Notes: generated by a model not told the origin, from the sequence alone. 64,000 bases of DNA from Flavobacterium wongokense (GCF_021608265.1 NZ_JAKIHP010000002.1:62001-126000), one strand, 5' to 3'. Positions 6,875 through 16,157 are shown, counted from the stretch's first letter. Program-made: numbers and translations.

Positions 6875-7510
6875 ATGGAAGATTTTTATAAAAAAATATT
6901 GGACAACAATAAGGAATGGGTTGAAAAGACATTGGAAAAAGACCCTAACTATTTCAAGGATTTAGCCAAAGGCCAAAAACCGCCTTTATTATGGATTGGA
7001 TGTTCAGACAGCCGTGTTCCTGCAAACGAAATTATTGGAGCCAAGCCGGGAGAAGTTTTTGTACACCGAAACATCGCCAACATGGTCGTGCATTCCGATA
7101 TGAATATGCTGAGCGTCCTGGATTATTCCGTAAATGTTTTGAAAGTAAAACACGTCATTGTCTGTGGACATTATGGCTGCGGTGGAGTGAAAGCCGCAAT
7201 GGGCAATGATTCTATCGGAATTATTGACAACTGGATTCGCCACATCAAAGATGTTTACCGTTTTCATGAAAGTTATCTGGATGCTATTGTTGATGAAGAA
7301 GCGCGATTCAATGCTTTTGTCGAAGTCAATGTAAAGGAACAGGTTTTAGATTTGGCCAAAACTTCGATCGTTCAGGCTGCGTGGAGAAGTGGACAGGATT
7401 TAACGGTACACGGCTGGGTTTACGGATTGAATTCGGGTTATGTAACCGATTTGAATGTGAACCTAAGTTCCAACAAGGATTTGGATGAAGTATACCAATT
7501 GAAATTCTAA
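6875..7510 (+). CDS. can: Beta-carbonic anhydrase (Can-like)
   Basis: 211 residues from the ATG at 6875 (MEDFYKKILDNNKEWVEKTL), the standard N-terminus of Can-type enzymes. Active-site motif CSDSR (C43, D45, R47) and HYGCGG (H99, C102) are intact. The upstream in-frame codons from 6809 fall in the terminator and promoter, so they are excluded. Cytoplasmic housekeeping enzyme providing bicarbonate for carboxylases. Similarity to E. coli Can is stronger than for the neighbour at 6107. Confidence 0.94.
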   Translation: MEDFYKKILDNNKEWVEKTLEKDPNYFKDLAKGQKPPLLWIGCSDSRVPANEIIGAKPGEVFVHRNIANMVVHSDMNMLSVLDYSVNVLKVKHVIVCGHYGCGGVKAAMGNDSIGIIDNWIRHIKDVYRFHESYLDAIVDEEARFNAFVEVNVKEQVLDLAKTSIVQAAWRSGQDLTVHGWVYGLNSGYVTDLNVNLSSNKDLDEVYQLKF

Positions 7511-7514
7511 AAAC

Positions 7515-7546
7515 AAAAAATCGCTTTCGGGCGATTTTTTTATTTT
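7515..7546. terminator. Bidirectional terminator between convergent genes
   Basis: AAAAAATCGC (7515-7524), loop TTTCGG, GCGATTTTTT (7531-7540). A-rich and T-rich flanks on both sides serve both the carbonic anhydrase (+) and the LETM1-like gene (-). Confidence 0.85.
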
Positions 7547-8749
7547 TTAGCTGTCTCTTTCTTCGTTTTCGTTGAATGCTGAAGGCAATAACTGTGGAAT
7601 GAACCGTATCAATATTGGCAGCAATAATGCTCCGCCAGGTAAAAGGAAAATCGTTAACGACGGAACGGTTTTACAAATGTCGAGCAGTTGGGTTTTAACC
7701 TTTTTCTTTTCCTCCTTGTCCAATTCCTTATGGGTTGCTTTGGTCAAAAGATGCATCAGTTCCTTGCTTTGGGAAATTTCCTTTATCAGACGTTTTTTAT
7801 TTCGGTTGACCAAAACCTGGACGCTTTCTGTGGTGTGGTCGTAAAAGTTCTTTACCGGATTGGAATTATTGAAATACGGAATTTCGTTTTTATATTTTAC
7901 AATGAAGTTATTGATGAAATGAATGCTGTCAATAGTGAAACTTTCAGGAATTTCTAATTTGTCGCCCAGTCGAAACAGGAAATAACGCTCTTCATTTTCA
8001 ACCTTTTCATCGCTCCACAAACTGATTCCGGCCAAATCAATCAGGTAGAATTTTTCCAAATCATTGCTCAGGTAACTCAAATCCAAATCATCAATGGTTT
8101 TGATACCCTTATTGGAAAACTTATTATAACGAACAGACGATTCAAAAAGTTTCTGAAGCAATTCGTCATGGACTGAAATTCCGGTTTTTGATTTCAACGA
8201 AAGCGAAACAATGCTGATGACAATGTCTTCAATGCGGTTGAAATATTTTTCAGGGAGTGAACCCTTTTCAAGGTATTTTTTAAACGCCAGTACATCTACA
8301 AAAAGCAAAGCATTTGTAATCACGTGTGAGAAACTTTTGCTAAACAAATCTTCATTTGTCTGTACTCTGTCGTGTATGATTTTCTCGAGCTTACTTGATT
8401 CCGATGTACTCGAAAGCATTTTCTGCAACGGATTAAAACCTTTTGGCGACAGCAGATTGTAAAAGGCAACAGCTTCGGTAATGAAGTGCTCGGGATTGGT
8501 ATCCTGTTTGGTCAGGCAATACATTTGATACAACGTATTGAGCATTCCAATTTTTGAAATCTCCTCAGGAAAACGGTCTTTTATCGGGATTGGCTTTGAC
8601 GTATCAAAACTTACAATGTGCCCAAAAATAAAACCTGTCGTTCTGGTCCTTGAATAGAATTCTGCTTCAGAAGCCATTAAAGGCATTCCCGAAGGTTTTT
8701 GCTCTATAAAGAATTTTTCAATCCAGCCAGGTATTGATGGGTTAAACAT
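7547..8749 (-). CDS. LETM1-related membrane protein
   Basis: 400 residues. The C-terminal part contains a charged helix (KATHKELDKEEKKKVKTQLLD), then LTIFLLPGGALLLPILIRF and PQLLPSAF. This hydrophobic PGGA/LP...LPSAF segment is the hallmark of the LETM1 family, whose mitochondrial members act in K+/H+ or Ca2+/H+ exchange. The first ~300 residues are soluble, helical and Bacteroidota-specific. The bacterial role is not established; an envelope or ion-homeostasis role is inference. Confidence 0.75.
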   Translation of the reverse strand: MFNPSIPGWIEKFFIEQKPSGMPLMASEAEFYSRTRTTGFIFGHIVSFDTSKPIPIKDRFPEEISKIGMLNTLYQMYCLTKQDTNPEHFITEAVAFYNLLSPKGFNPLQKMLSSTSESSKLEKIIHDRVQTNEDLFSKSFSHVITNALLFVDVLAFKKYLEKGSLPEKYFNRIEDIVISIVSLSLKSKTGISVHDELLQKLFESSVRYNKFSNKGIKTIDDLDLSYLSNDLEKFYLIDLAGISLWSDEKVENEERYFLFRLGDKLEIPESFTIDSIHFINNFIVKYKNEIPYFNNSNPVKNFYDHTTESVQVLVNRNKKRLIKEISQSKELMHLLTKATHKELDKEEKKKVKTQLLDICKTVPSLTIFLLPGGALLLPILIRFIPQLLPSAFNENEERDS

Positions 8750-8805
8750 TTGGGTTGCATTTAGATTGCAAAACTAAATCTTTTTTACGAGCGACAAAAT
8801 CAAAT

Positions 8806-9381
8806 TTAGAAAGTATCACGTGATTTGATGTTTTGTTCACAAAGCTTTATGATTTCTGTAATACGCGATTTTCGGGTTTCTTCGCGTTTGGCCTGGTTGA
8901 GCCAGTATAAATAACTTTTTCGATACGATGGGCTAAAGGCGTTGTAGTTGTCAAGGGCTTTTTTGTTTTTGGAAAATGCAGCCTGAAGATCTTTAGGCAT
9001 TTCCAGGTTTTCAACAGCGTCCAAACTTTCCCAGGAACCATTTTTCTTGGCAATTTCAATTTTCTTCAAACCACTTTCGTGCATCAGGTTGTCGGCGATG
9101 AGTTTTTCGATATAGGTTTTATTGAGTTTACTCCAAACGCTTTTGTCCTTGCGTGGTGTAAACATTTGGCGCCGACGCTCGTCATCGAGTCGTTTTACCG
9201 TTGAATCAATCCAGCCATAGCAGATCGCAACCTGCACGGCATCTTCCCAACGCATGCTTTCCTTTCCGCTTCCAACTCTGTAAAATATTAAATGGGCAAC
9301 CGTAGACGAATGATGGTTTTCATGCAGCCATTCACGCCATTCCTGTGCATTTTTGAAGTATAAAAGGTCTTTTTCTTCCAA
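8806..9381 (-). CDS. YdeI/OmpD-associated family protein
   Basis: 191 residues. Motifs: LYFKNAQEWREWLHENH, VQVAICYGWIDSTVKRLD, RRQMFTPRKDKSVWSKLNK, and C-terminal KREETRKSRITEII. These match the YdeI/OmpD-associated ('bacteriocin-protection') family, cytosolic proteins of unclear biochemistry. The start lies 6 bp downstream of the sodC stop, so it is the second gene of a sodC operon. The WIDS and TPRK motifs are intact. Confidence 0.82.
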   Translation of the reverse strand: MEEKDLLYFKNAQEWREWLHENHHSSTVAHLIFYRVGSGKESMRWEDAVQVAICYGWIDSTVKRLDDERRRQMFTPRKDKSVWSKLNKTYIEKLIADNLMHESGLKKIEIAKKNGSWESLDAVENLEMPKDLQAAFSKNKKALDNYNAFSPSYRKSYLYWLNQAKREETRKSRITEIIKLCEQNIKSRDTF

Positions 9382-9387
9382 GTGAAA

Positions 9388-9915
9388 TTATTGTATAATT
9401 GCTGAACATGCAACTCTTGCACCTGCATTTCCTGAGGGTTGTGTTACGTAATCGTCTGGTTTTTCATGGACAATAAGCCCTTTGCCTAAAATGTCTTTAG
9501 TGTTGTCACCACAACCAATACACCATTCGGCTGTTTTGAAAATTATCGTGGCATTCCCATCGGTATCTGCTGTGAAGTTTCCAATATCGCCTTTGTGGTA
9601 TTCGGCATCGCCCCATTTTCCGTGTTTTTTGAATGTTGGGTTCCAATGGCCTCCTGCTGAAGCGGCATCTGCAGACGAACAATCGGCTTTTTCATGAATA
9701 TGGATTGCGTGTACACCAGGCGTTAATCCCGTTAGTTTGCATTCCAGGCTGACTTCACCATTCTTTTGAAGGAAAACGGCTGTGCCTTCCACTTTGCTTC
9801 CGCTTTTGGGTTCGAGATGAATGCCGACTTTTTTATCGTAATCGTTTGTTCCGGAGCTTTTGCAGCTGAATATGAATAAACCAAGGGCAATAATTCCCAG
9901 AAATATTTTCTTCAT
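9388..9915 (-). CDS. sodC: Cu/Zn superoxide dismutase lipoprotein
   Basis: 175 residues. Lipobox ends at C18 (LFIFSC), so the enzyme is envelope-anchored and detoxifies extracytoplasmic superoxide. Metal ligands are all visible: H72 and H74 (HAIHIHEKADC), H90 (GGHWNP), H98, H107, D110 (HKGDIGNF) and H150 (GLIVHEKPDDY). The C79-C170 pair should form the conserved disulfide (GARVACSAI). The insertion WCIGCGDNTKDI before the last His carries an extra cysteine pair, less usual for the family. Operon with the YdeI-like gene. Confidence 0.95.
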   Translation of the reverse strand: MKKIFLGIIALGLFIFSCKSSGTNDYDKKVGIHLEPKSGSKVEGTAVFLQKNGEVSLECKLTGLTPGVHAIHIHEKADCSSADAASAGGHWNPTFKKHGKWGDAEYHKGDIGNFTADTDGNATIIFKTAEWCIGCGDNTKDILGKGLIVHEKPDDYVTQPSGNAGARVACSAIIQ

Positions 9916-10007
9916 GACGTTTAGATTTTATTCGCATAAAATTAATCAATAACTATTGTTACGCCTTACAATATTTTGTTAAAAGATTAATGGATTAGGA
10001 ATGAAAA

Positions 10008-10532
10008 CTATTTAGTTTTTTCGCCTACAAAATAATCGCTTTGCAATTTGAAAAGCACATTGAAAGTAGTCAAACTTCCATAAATTCGGGTAATGTATTG
10101 CTGCAATTCTACCTTTTCGATTTCCTCAAGGTTGCTGGCATTGATTTTTTGTTCCATTACACGCAAACGGTCACGGAGCATTACAATCTTATGGAAGAAC
10201 ACGTCGATAGGCACATCTTTGTGGGCCAAACCTGCCTGGCCAGGTTCGAGTTTCATGTTGCCGCCTTTCCATTTGTCGCCAATCGCAACAGGCTCGCCAA
10301 GGCCATTCCATTTTTTCAATATGGATAAGAGGCTTTGCTCCACATCATAAAAACTAATCGTATCGACTTCGTTTTCTGCAGCTTCAATTACTTCAAATTC
10401 ACTGTTGATGGCTATCGTTTCCAATCCGCCGTCAATAAAGGTTACCCAATATTCCTTGGACGATACATTTGTCACTACACCTTTGCCGTATTCGGCGTGG
10501 TTTATTCTGGAGCCTATTCCTAGTAGTTTCAT
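10008..10532 (-). CDS. Conserved protein with N-terminal Tudor-like domain
   Basis: 174 residues, cytoplasmic. Residues 1-50 (LGIGSRINHAEYGKGVVTNV, EYWVTFIDGGLETIA) resemble the small Tudor/KOW-like barrel at the C-terminus of UvrD-type helicases. The rest is helical (LLSILKKWNGLGEP, DVFFHKIVMLRDRLRVMEQKI). I believe it is a conserved flavobacterial protein of unknown function. Nucleic-acid or RNA polymerase contact is possible by analogy with the barrel but unproven. It is probably expressed alone. Confidence 0.65.
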   Translation of the reverse strand: MKLLGIGSRINHAEYGKGVVTNVSSKEYWVTFIDGGLETIAINSEFEVIEAAENEVDTISFYDVEQSLLSILKKWNGLGEPVAIGDKWKGGNMKLEPGQAGLAHKDVPIDVFFHKIVMLRDRLRVMEQKINASNLEEIEKVELQQYITRIYGSLTTFNVLFKLQSDYFVGEKTK

Positions 10533-10575
10533 ATTTTCATGTTTAGACGACTAAAATAGGTATTTGGGTCGAAAA

Positions 10576-10607
10576 AACAAAAAAGCCGAATGTTATCATT
10601 CGGCTTT
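10576..10607 (-). terminator. Intrinsic terminator after the VOC gene
   Basis: On the minus strand AAAGCCGAATG, loop ATAA, CATTCGGCTTT then a T-rich tract (plus coordinates of stem 10582-10592 and 10597-10607). A perfect 11-bp stem. Confidence 0.85.
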
Positions 10608-10629
10608 GCTTTATTTCAACAGAATCTGC

Positions 10630-11097
10630 CTATTCTGTAGCTTCCCAAAGTTCTATTTTGTTTCCTTCAGGATCGAGAATGTGGACAAATTTCCCGTAAT
10701 CGTAAGTTGCAATCTCGTCAACAATGGTTACGTTTTCCTTCTTTAATTCTTCTACAAGAGCTACTAAATTTTCGACCCTGTAGTTTATCATAAAGTCTTT
10801 TGTAGAAGGCTCAAAATATTTAGTGCTTTCCGGAAAAGGGTTCCATTGGGTAAGCCCTTTTTTGGTAGAGTCATCTTTGTCAAGCCATTCAAAGCTTGTT
10901 CCGTAAGGAGTCGTATCAAATCCTAAATGTGTTTTGTACCATTCGTTAACTGCTTTTGGGTCTTTGCATTTGAAGAAAACGCCTCCAATTCCTGTTACTT
11001 TTTTCATTGTATTTTTATTAGAAATTATTGTTTTAGTTGTAAAGCCTAATAGAAACGAGGCAGCTATCAGCGTTATTGTTAAAGTCGTTCGTTTCAT
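10630..11097 (-). CDS. VOC (glyoxalase/bleomycin resistance) family protein
   Basis: 155 residues as drawn. From about residue 35 it has a single VOC module: TGIGGVFFKCKDPKAVNEWY, LGFDT, FMINYRVENL, VDEIATYDYGKFVHILDPEGNKIELWE. Candidate metal-ligand positions include the final Glu. Residues 1-24 are hydrophobic (LTITLIAASFLLGF) and could be an anchor or signal peptide; an internal ATG at 11007 (MKKVTGIGG) would give the usual cytosolic ~125-residue form. Both starts are plausible. Substrate unknown. Confidence 0.8.
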   Translation of the reverse strand: MKRTTLTITLIAASFLLGFTTKTIISNKNTMKKVTGIGGVFFKCKDPKAVNEWYKTHLGFDTTPYGTSFEWLDKDDSTKKGLTQWNPFPESTKYFEPSTKDFMINYRVENLVALVEELKKENVTIVDEIATYDYGKFVHILDPEGNKIELWEATE

Positions 11098-11105
11098 GGT
11101 TTTTC

Positions 11106-11678
11106 TTAATTAGCTTGTTTCTTTTTTAATATGGTCGCACTGATAAACGGAACCAACAACCCAATTGGAAGCAATACTTCAACGTAAGTGAAGACAATTA
11201 CCCAAAAAGGGTTTTTATACATGTCCTTCATCATCATCATTTCGTCGGTTTTGGCTTTAATTTCATTTGGAGTCATTCCGGAAGTGCTCATTTTTTTAAT
11301 GGAAGCTGCAGTATATTTTTCCATGAAATCAGGATATAGGCAATAGTATTCGATAAGCCATACGCCAACATATATCGTAGACGCAATCAAAGAAATCAAC
11401 GCGCCAATCTTTAAGGCTTTGCCAAAGGTAATGACGCCATTGTTTTGTTTGTCACGATAATTTTTAACGCCAATGAATACAAAGGAAAAGGCTACCAGCA
11501 TTCCGGTGTAACCCAGGATCATGCTGCCTTCCCAATCAGGATTTTGGTTCATTGAATAGACACCATAAGCCATAAATGCGGTTACTATTGCACCCGCTAT
11601 TAAACCATAAGTTAAGATAATTTTATTACTCGCGCTTGAGTTATTGTTTTTTTGGTACTCGTGAATCTTCGATTTCAT
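11106..11678 (-). CDS. DUF4199 family membrane protein
   Basis: 190 residues with four hydrophobic segments (about 21-42, 52-71, 88-113, 155-183). The ITFGKALKIGALISLIAS motif and the following WLIEYYCLYPDFMEKY are typical of DUF4199, an inner-membrane family of unknown function in Bacteroidota. A Met/Lys-rich loop (DEMMMMKDMYKNPF) precedes the last helix. It lies 8 bp upstream of the VOC gene on the same strand, so the pair is likely one transcript. Confidence 0.85.
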   Translation of the reverse strand: MKSKIHEYQKNNNSSASNKIILTYGLIAGAIVTAFMAYGVYSMNQNPDWEGSMILGYTGMLVAFSFVFIGVKNYRDKQNNGVITFGKALKIGALISLIASTIYVGVWLIEYYCLYPDFMEKYTAASIKKMSTSGMTPNEIKAKTDEMMMMKDMYKNPFWVIVFTYVEVLLPIGLLVPFISATILKKKQAN

Positions 11679-11758
11679 AATTTTTGTTTTAGATTATGTG
11701 GCAAAGGTTGATAATGTAGTCTGAAAACCGCTCATCCTTTTGGGTGATTTTAAATAAA

Positions 11759-12241
11759 TCATCCTAAAGTAGGAGCGAGGAGCCCCAATTTTTTGGCGGT
11801 TTCAATGGCCTGTGTCCTGCGTTTTACTTCGAGTTTTTCAAATAATTTTGCGCTGTGGGTTTTGACGGTGTTCAATGAAACAAATAATCTTTCGGCGATT
11901 TCATTATTGCTCAAACCTTCTGCCATAAGGCTCAATACTTCGAGTTCGCGTTTGCTTATTTTGCGTAATTCGAGTTCGGTTTCGTTTAATATAAAAGGTT
12001 CGTTGATGTTAATCCGTACTTCCTTTTCTACAATGATGGTTTTTTCTTTTGGATTCGTTATTTTATTCGCAAGCCAGATTCCAAACAGCAAAAAGAAGAC
12101 TGCGATTATTGTAACGTAGATTTCAAACTGATGTTCGAGTATTAAAAAGCGGAATTCCAGCCAACGCAACAGCAGCATCAATACCGCCATCATTGCGGCA
12201 TAACCCAGGAGTTCCTTATGTCGTTTTAGCTTTTCAATCAT
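11759..12241 (-). CDS. Membrane-anchored LuxR-type transcriptional regulator
   Basis: 160 residues. Two membrane segments at about 12-30 and 38-58 are followed by a linker and a C-terminal LuxR/FixJ HTH (about 95-155: ISKRELEVLSLMAEGLSNNEIAERL, VSLNTVKTHSAKLFEKL). No receiver or ligand domain is present, so DNA binding would occur at the membrane. The 80-bp gap to the DUF4199 gene permits co-transcription; it may regulate that operon. The target is unknown. Confidence 0.88.
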   Translation of the reverse strand: MIEKLKRHKELLGYAAMMAVLMLLLRWLEFRFLILEHQFEIYVTIIAVFFLLFGIWLANKITNPKEKTIIVEKEVRININEPFILNETELELRKISKRELEVLSLMAEGLSNNEIAERLFVSLNTVKTHSAKLFEKLEVKRRTQAIETAKKLGLLAPTLG

Positions 12242-12294
12242 TTACCAAAAATAGAAAATTAGCCAATAGGAAACAGCCAATAAACGCGAGAAAA

Positions 12295-12360
12295 TAGCGA
12301 AACGTGATTTGTAGCCCCGATGGGAGCGATACCGAAGTAAAGCGGACAGCGGGAATGTGC
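12295..12360. repeat. Candidate GC-rich intergenic repeat copy (degenerate)
   Basis: GTAGCCCCGATGGGAGCG at its left and AGCGGACAGCGGGA at its right are the two ends of a GC-rich pattern that I recall from many Flavobacterium intergenic regions. The middle here is short and degenerate. Family assignment is from memory, so confidence is limited. Confidence 0.4.
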
Positions 12361-12392
12361 GTCGTAAATAATCATAAGCTGTGCTACTGATA

Positions 12393-12432
12393 AAAAACAA
12401 AACCCTAATAATGTTTCCACTATCAGGGTTTT
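12393..12432 (-). terminator. Intrinsic terminator of clpB
   Basis: Minus-strand AAAACCCTGATA and TATTAGGGTTTT form a 12-bp stem (one G-T pair) around a short loop, followed by GTTTTTT. It lies 25 bp after the clpB stop. Confidence 0.9.
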
Positions 12433-12457
12433 GCCAACCTAAATTATCCTATTTTAA

Positions 12458-15061
12458 TTATGAAACGAGTTCGCTTTGATTCCTGAAAACTAACTGCCCG
12501 TCAAAACTATCCAGTAAAATAATACTGTCCGTTGCGATTTTACCAGCAAGGATTTCTTTGGAAAGCTGATTGAGTACTTCCCTTTGGATAATCCTTTTTA
12601 CAGGACGTGCGCCAAATTGCGGGTCGTAACCTTTCATTGCGAGATATTCAATAGCTTCGGGAGTAGCGTCTAGAGTAATGTTTTGTTTTGCCAGCATTTT
12701 GATGACACTTTTGAGTTGTAAGCCTACAATTTGACTGATGTCGGAATTGCTCAATGGCGTGAACATTACAATTTCGTCGATACGATTGATGAATTCCGGA
12801 CGGACTGTTTGTTTCAATAATCCCAAAACTTCAGTTTTTGCGGCTTCCATTGCGGTTTCGATATCGCCTTTTAAATTTTCAAATTTCTCCTGTATTATCG
12901 AGCTTCCCATATTGGAAGTCATGATGATAATCGTATTCTTGAAATCGGCTAAACGGCCTTTGTTATCTGTTAATCTTCCTTCATCCAAAACCTGCAGCAA
13001 AATGTTAAAAGTATCAGGATGCGCTTTTTCAATTTCGTCCAACAAGATTACCGAATACGGTTTTCTGCGAACGGCTTCGGTCAACTGACCACCTTCGTCA
13101 TAACCGACATATCCCGGAGGCGCACCAACTAAACGGCTTACGCTGTGGCGTTCCTGGTATTCGCTCATGTCGATACGCGTAATCGCGTTTTCATCATCGA
13201 ATAAATATTCCGCTAAGGCTTTTGCCAATTCGGTTTTACCAACACCGGTTGTTCCCAGGAACAGGAAAGTACCAATTGGTTTTTTCATATCCTGCAAACC
13301 GGCACGGCTTCTACGCACAGCGTCGCTAATAGCTTCGATGGCTTCATGTTGGCCAACTACACGATGATGCAGTTCCTCTTCGAGTTTGAGCAGTTTTTCA
13401 CGTTCTCCCTGAAGCATTTTCATTACCGGAACTCCGGTCCATTTGGCCACGACTTCCGCAATGTCTTCACGGGTAACTTCTTCTTTTATTAAGGATGTTC
13501 CGGCTTGGAATTCCTGTAATTCGGCTTGGAATTTATCCAAACGTTCCTGTGCTTCCTTTATTTTTCCGTAACGGATTTCGGCAACCTTTCCGTAATCACC
13601 ATCACGTTCAGCACGCTCGGCTTCGTATTTGAAATCTTCGATTTCCTGTTTTACCAATTGGATGTTATCAACCACATCTTTCTCTGATTTCCATTTGGTA
13701 AAGATTTCGTTGCGCTCTTCTTTGAGGTTGGCCAAATCCATCGAAAGAATTTTCATTTTGCTTTCGTCATTCTCGCGTTTGATGGCTTCAATCTCGATTT
13801 CCAGCTGCATTATTTTTCTATCCAACACGTCCAGTTCTTCGGGTTTGGAATTGATTTCCATTCGGAGTTTCGAAGCCGCCTCGTCAATCAAATCAATTGC
13901 CTTGTCAGGAAGGAAACGGTTGGTGATGTAGCGTTGCGATAATTCGACTGCTGCCATAATTGCTTCGTCCTTAATCTGAACCTTGTGATGCGTTTCATAT
14001 TTTTCCTTGATACCGCGAAGGATTGAAATCGCACTTTCGGTATCAGGTTCCTCAATAATGATTTTTTGGAAACGACGCTCGAGTGCTTTGTCTTTCTCAA
14101 AGTATTTTTGATATTCATCCAATGTCGTTGCACCGATTGCACGCAGTTCGCCACGAGCCAATGCAGGCTTTAAAATGTTGGCTGCATCCATGGCACCTTC
14201 GCCACCTCCGGCACCAACAAGCGTATGGATTTCGTCAATGAAAAGCACGATATCACCTTCAGAAGAAGTTACTTCCTTGACAACAGCTTTCAATCTTTCT
14301 TCGAATTCCCCTTTGTATTTGGCTCCGGCTATAAGCGAACCCATATCCAAAGAATAAATTACCTTGTCCTTGAGGTTTTCGGGAACGTCACCGTCTACGA
14401 TTCTATGTGCCAAACCTTCGGCGATGGCTGTTTTACCAACTCCTGGTTCTCCAATAAGCATTGGGTTGTTTTTGGTTCTTCGGGTTAAAATCTGAAGCAC
14501 ACGGCGTATTTCCTCATCACGGCCTATAACAGGGTCTAATTTTCCCTGCTTTGCCAATTCGTTCAGGTTTTTGGCGTATTTGCTCAGTGAATTATAAGTT
14601 TCTTCAGCAGAAGCAGAAGTTACTCTTTCGCCTTTGCGGATTTCGTCAATGGCGGCTTGCAAACCTTTTTCGGTTACACCCTGATCTTTCAGGATTTGGG
14701 CTACTTTGCTTTTTGATTTAAATATCGCCAAAATCAAATGTTCGATGGAAACATATTCATCATTCATTTTTTTGGCAATGGCAGCTGCATCGTTCAGCAT
14801 CGCATTGGCATCACGTGAAAATAGGATATCAGTGCCCGAAACTTTTGGAAAGTTTTGAATGGTGCTGTCCAATATCTTTTTAAATAAATCGACATTCACA
14901 TTGAGTTTTTTCAGGATGAATGGCGTAACGTTTTCGTCAACTTCGAGTATGCCTTTGAAAATGTGTTCGTTTTCTATCTGCTGTTGACCAAAACCTTGTG
15001 CAAGCTGCTGTGCCTGTTGCAGAGCTTCCTGCGATTTAATGGTTAATTGATTTATATTCAT
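12458..15061 (-). CDS. clpB: ATP-dependent disaggregase chaperone ClpB
   Basis: 867 residues, full length for ClpB. Order: N-domain (1-145), AAA1 with Walker A GEPGVGKT (204-211) and Walker B LFIDEIHT, the ClpB-specific coiled-coil middle domain (about 400-530, [20 protein letters not shown]...), AAA2 with Walker A GTTGVGKT and Walker [13 protein letters not shown], then the C-terminal small domain. Presence of the middle domain and absence of a ClpP-binding IGF loop separate it from ClpA/ClpC. It works with DnaK/DnaJ to rescue aggregated proteins after heat stress. The upstream palindromes at 15135-15201 are candidate heat-shock control sites. Confidence 0.98.
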   Translation of the reverse strand: MNINQLTIKSQEALQQAQQLAQGFGQQQIENEHIFKGILEVDENVTPFILKKLNVNVDLFKKILDSTIQNFPKVSGTDILFSRDANAMLNDAAAIAKKMNDEYVSIEHLILAIFKSKSKVAQILKDQGVTEKGLQAAIDEIRKGERVTSASAEETYNSLSKYAKNLNELAKQGKLDPVIGRDEEIRRVLQILTRRTKNNPMLIGEPGVGKTAIAEGLAHRIVDGDVPENLKDKVIYSLDMGSLIAGAKYKGEFEERLKAVVKEVTSSEGDIVLFIDEIHTLVGAGGGEGAMDAANILKPALARGELRAIGATTLDEYQKYFEKDKALERRFQKIIIEEPDTESAISILRGIKEKYETHHKVQIKDEAIMAAVELSQRYITNRFLPDKAIDLIDEAASKLRMEINSKPEELDVLDRKIMQLEIEIEAIKRENDESKMKILSMDLANLKEERNEIFTKWKSEKDVVDNIQLVKQEIEDFKYEAERAERDGDYGKVAEIRYGKIKEAQERLDKFQAELQEFQAGTSLIKEEVTREDIAEVVAKWTGVPVMKMLQGEREKLLKLEEELHHRVVGQHEAIEAISDAVRRSRAGLQDMKKPIGTFLFLGTTGVGKTELAKALAEYLFDDENAITRIDMSEYQERHSVSRLVGAPPGYVGYDEGGQLTEAVRRKPYSVILLDEIEKAHPDTFNILLQVLDEGRLTDNKGRLADFKNTIIIMTSNMGSSIIQEKFENLKGDIETAMEAAKTEVLGLLKQTVRPEFINRIDEIVMFTPLSNSDISQIVGLQLKSVIKMLAKQNITLDATPEAIEYLAMKGYDPQFGARPVKRIIQREVLNQLSKEILAGKIATDSIILLDSFDGQLVFRNQSELVS

Positions 15062-15134
15062 AATTTTTATCCTTGTAATTAGTGTGTTATTTTTTCAACC
15101 ACAAATAACAATTTATATTCCAATGGAGAATTAC

Positions 15135-15201
15135 AGACAAAATGTCTTTTTTTATATGATTTTCAGGATGTAAATAAGTCAAAATGTCTTAAAACAAGAC
15201 A
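15135..15201. promoter_or_regulatory. Cluster of AAGACA/TGTCTT dyads upstream of clpB
   Basis: Three related sites: AGACA-AAA-TGTCT at 15135-15147 (perfect), AAGTCA-AAA-TGTCTT at 15176-15190 (one mismatch) and TGTCTT-AAAAC-AAGACA at 15185-15201 (perfect, overlapping the second). They lie 74-140 bp upstream of clpB and upstream of nothing else, since DoxX ends on the other side with its terminator. A role as binding sites for a stress regulator is inferred. Confidence 0.5.
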
Positions 15202-15208
15202 GTTAACC

Positions 15209-15235
15209 ATAAAAAAAAGCAGCCGTAGCTGCTTT
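15209..15235 (-). terminator. Intrinsic terminator of the arsR-SRPBCC-doxX operon
   Basis: Minus-strand AAAGCAGC-TACG-GCTGCTTT followed by a T run (plus coordinates of stem 15216-15223 and 15228-15235). Confidence 0.85.
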
Positions 15236-15269
15236 CTAATTATAACTAAAATAATTGTAACGGAATGTT

Positions 15270-15632
15270 TTACGGATTTAGCTTGTGGTACGAATTGTAC
15301 GAAGCGGCCAGAACTGCCAGGAAAATAAACGGCATGAACCCTTCAAATCCAATTCCGTCAACTGCAAAATGACTGATGCTTGCAAAGATAAAATCGAATG
15401 CAAATCCGGCGTAAGCCCATTCCTTAAGGCGTTTTGGTGCTGCAGGAATAATTAAGGTCAGTGCTCCTAATATCTTAAAAACTACGAGCGCATTCCCGAA
15501 ATATTCAGGATATCCCAGATGTTTGATTCCCTCTTTAGCCATTTCGGTTTGTGAGGTTAGTGCCGGCATAACGCCTTCCATCAGGAAAATGATGATTGTT
15601 GTGATCCAAAAAATGATTTTGTGTTTCTTCAT
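15270..15632 (-). CDS. DoxX-like membrane protein
   Basis: 120 residues, four membrane segments. The pattern FLMEGVMPALTS, HLGYPEYFGNALVVFKILGALTLIIP, LKEWAYAGFAFDFIFASISHFAVDG is the DoxX-like (DUF/DoxX_2) family of small inner-membrane proteins of unsettled function. It is third in an operon after ArsR and an SRPBCC protein (21-bp gap), a recurrent three-gene set in bacteria. Confidence 0.85.
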   Translation of the reverse strand: MKKHKIIFWITTIIIFLMEGVMPALTSQTEMAKEGIKHLGYPEYFGNALVVFKILGALTLIIPAAPKRLKEWAYAGFAFDFIFASISHFAVDGIGFEGFMPFIFLAVLAASYNSYHKLNP

Positions 15633-15653
15633 AAATATTGAATTTAGATTTAG

Positions 15654-16157
15654 TTATTTTTTCAAAGATGCAAAATATTCGTCCAATCCTTGAGCTGCCA
15701 ATGTTAATCCTTCCTTGAAGCCCATTGCGATTGTAGCTTCCAGATCTTTCAATTCAGGGTAGGTGATGTGGAATGTCACAACGGTGTGGTCTTCAACGCC
15801 TTTGAAATCGGTATCCCATTTTGATTGTGGCATTTCCTTATTGATTTTGCCTTCAGAATCTGTAAAACCATCTGTTGCCGTAAAGCTTTTTTGGTCTTCA
15901 ATTTTAAGATAGTCTGCAACCGACCAGTGCTCCTCGCCATTTGGTCCTACCATAGCATAAAGCCATCGGCCGCCTTCCCTAAAATCCATAGATTTTGTTC
16001 GTGCTTTCCATGGTTTTGGTGCCCACCATTGATCTAATATTTCACTGTCGGTGTAGGCTCTCCAAACTAATGGAAGTTCTGCGTCAAATGCTTTTTTTAC
16101 TGTAATTGTGTTGTTTTGTTTGTTTACGGAAAAGTCCATAGTTAAATCGATGCTCAT
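15654..16157 (-). CDS. SRPBCC/AHSA1-like domain protein
   Basis: 167 residues. Features of the START/Bet v1-type AHSA1 fold: ITVKKAFDAELPLVWRAYTD, ILDQWWAPKPWKARTKSMDF, GGRWLYAMVGPNGEEHW, HTVVTFHITYP. The family binds small hydrophobic ligands in a cavity; ligand unknown. Its start codon overlaps the arsR stop (ATGA, 4 nt), which shows translational coupling. Confidence 0.9.
   Translation of the reverse strand: MSIDLTMDFSVNKQNNTITVKKAFDAELPLVWRAYTDSEILDQWWAPKPWKARTKSMDFREGGRWLYAMVGPNGEEHWSVADYLKIEDQKSFTATDGFTDSEGKINKEMPQSKWDTDFKGVEDHTVVTFHITYPELKDLEATIAMGFKEGLTLAAQGLDEYFASLKK

Noticed and set aside
13888..14154. Minus-strand frame overlapping clpB in another register
   Set aside because: Alternative frame of the AAA1 domain coding region; no independent signals.
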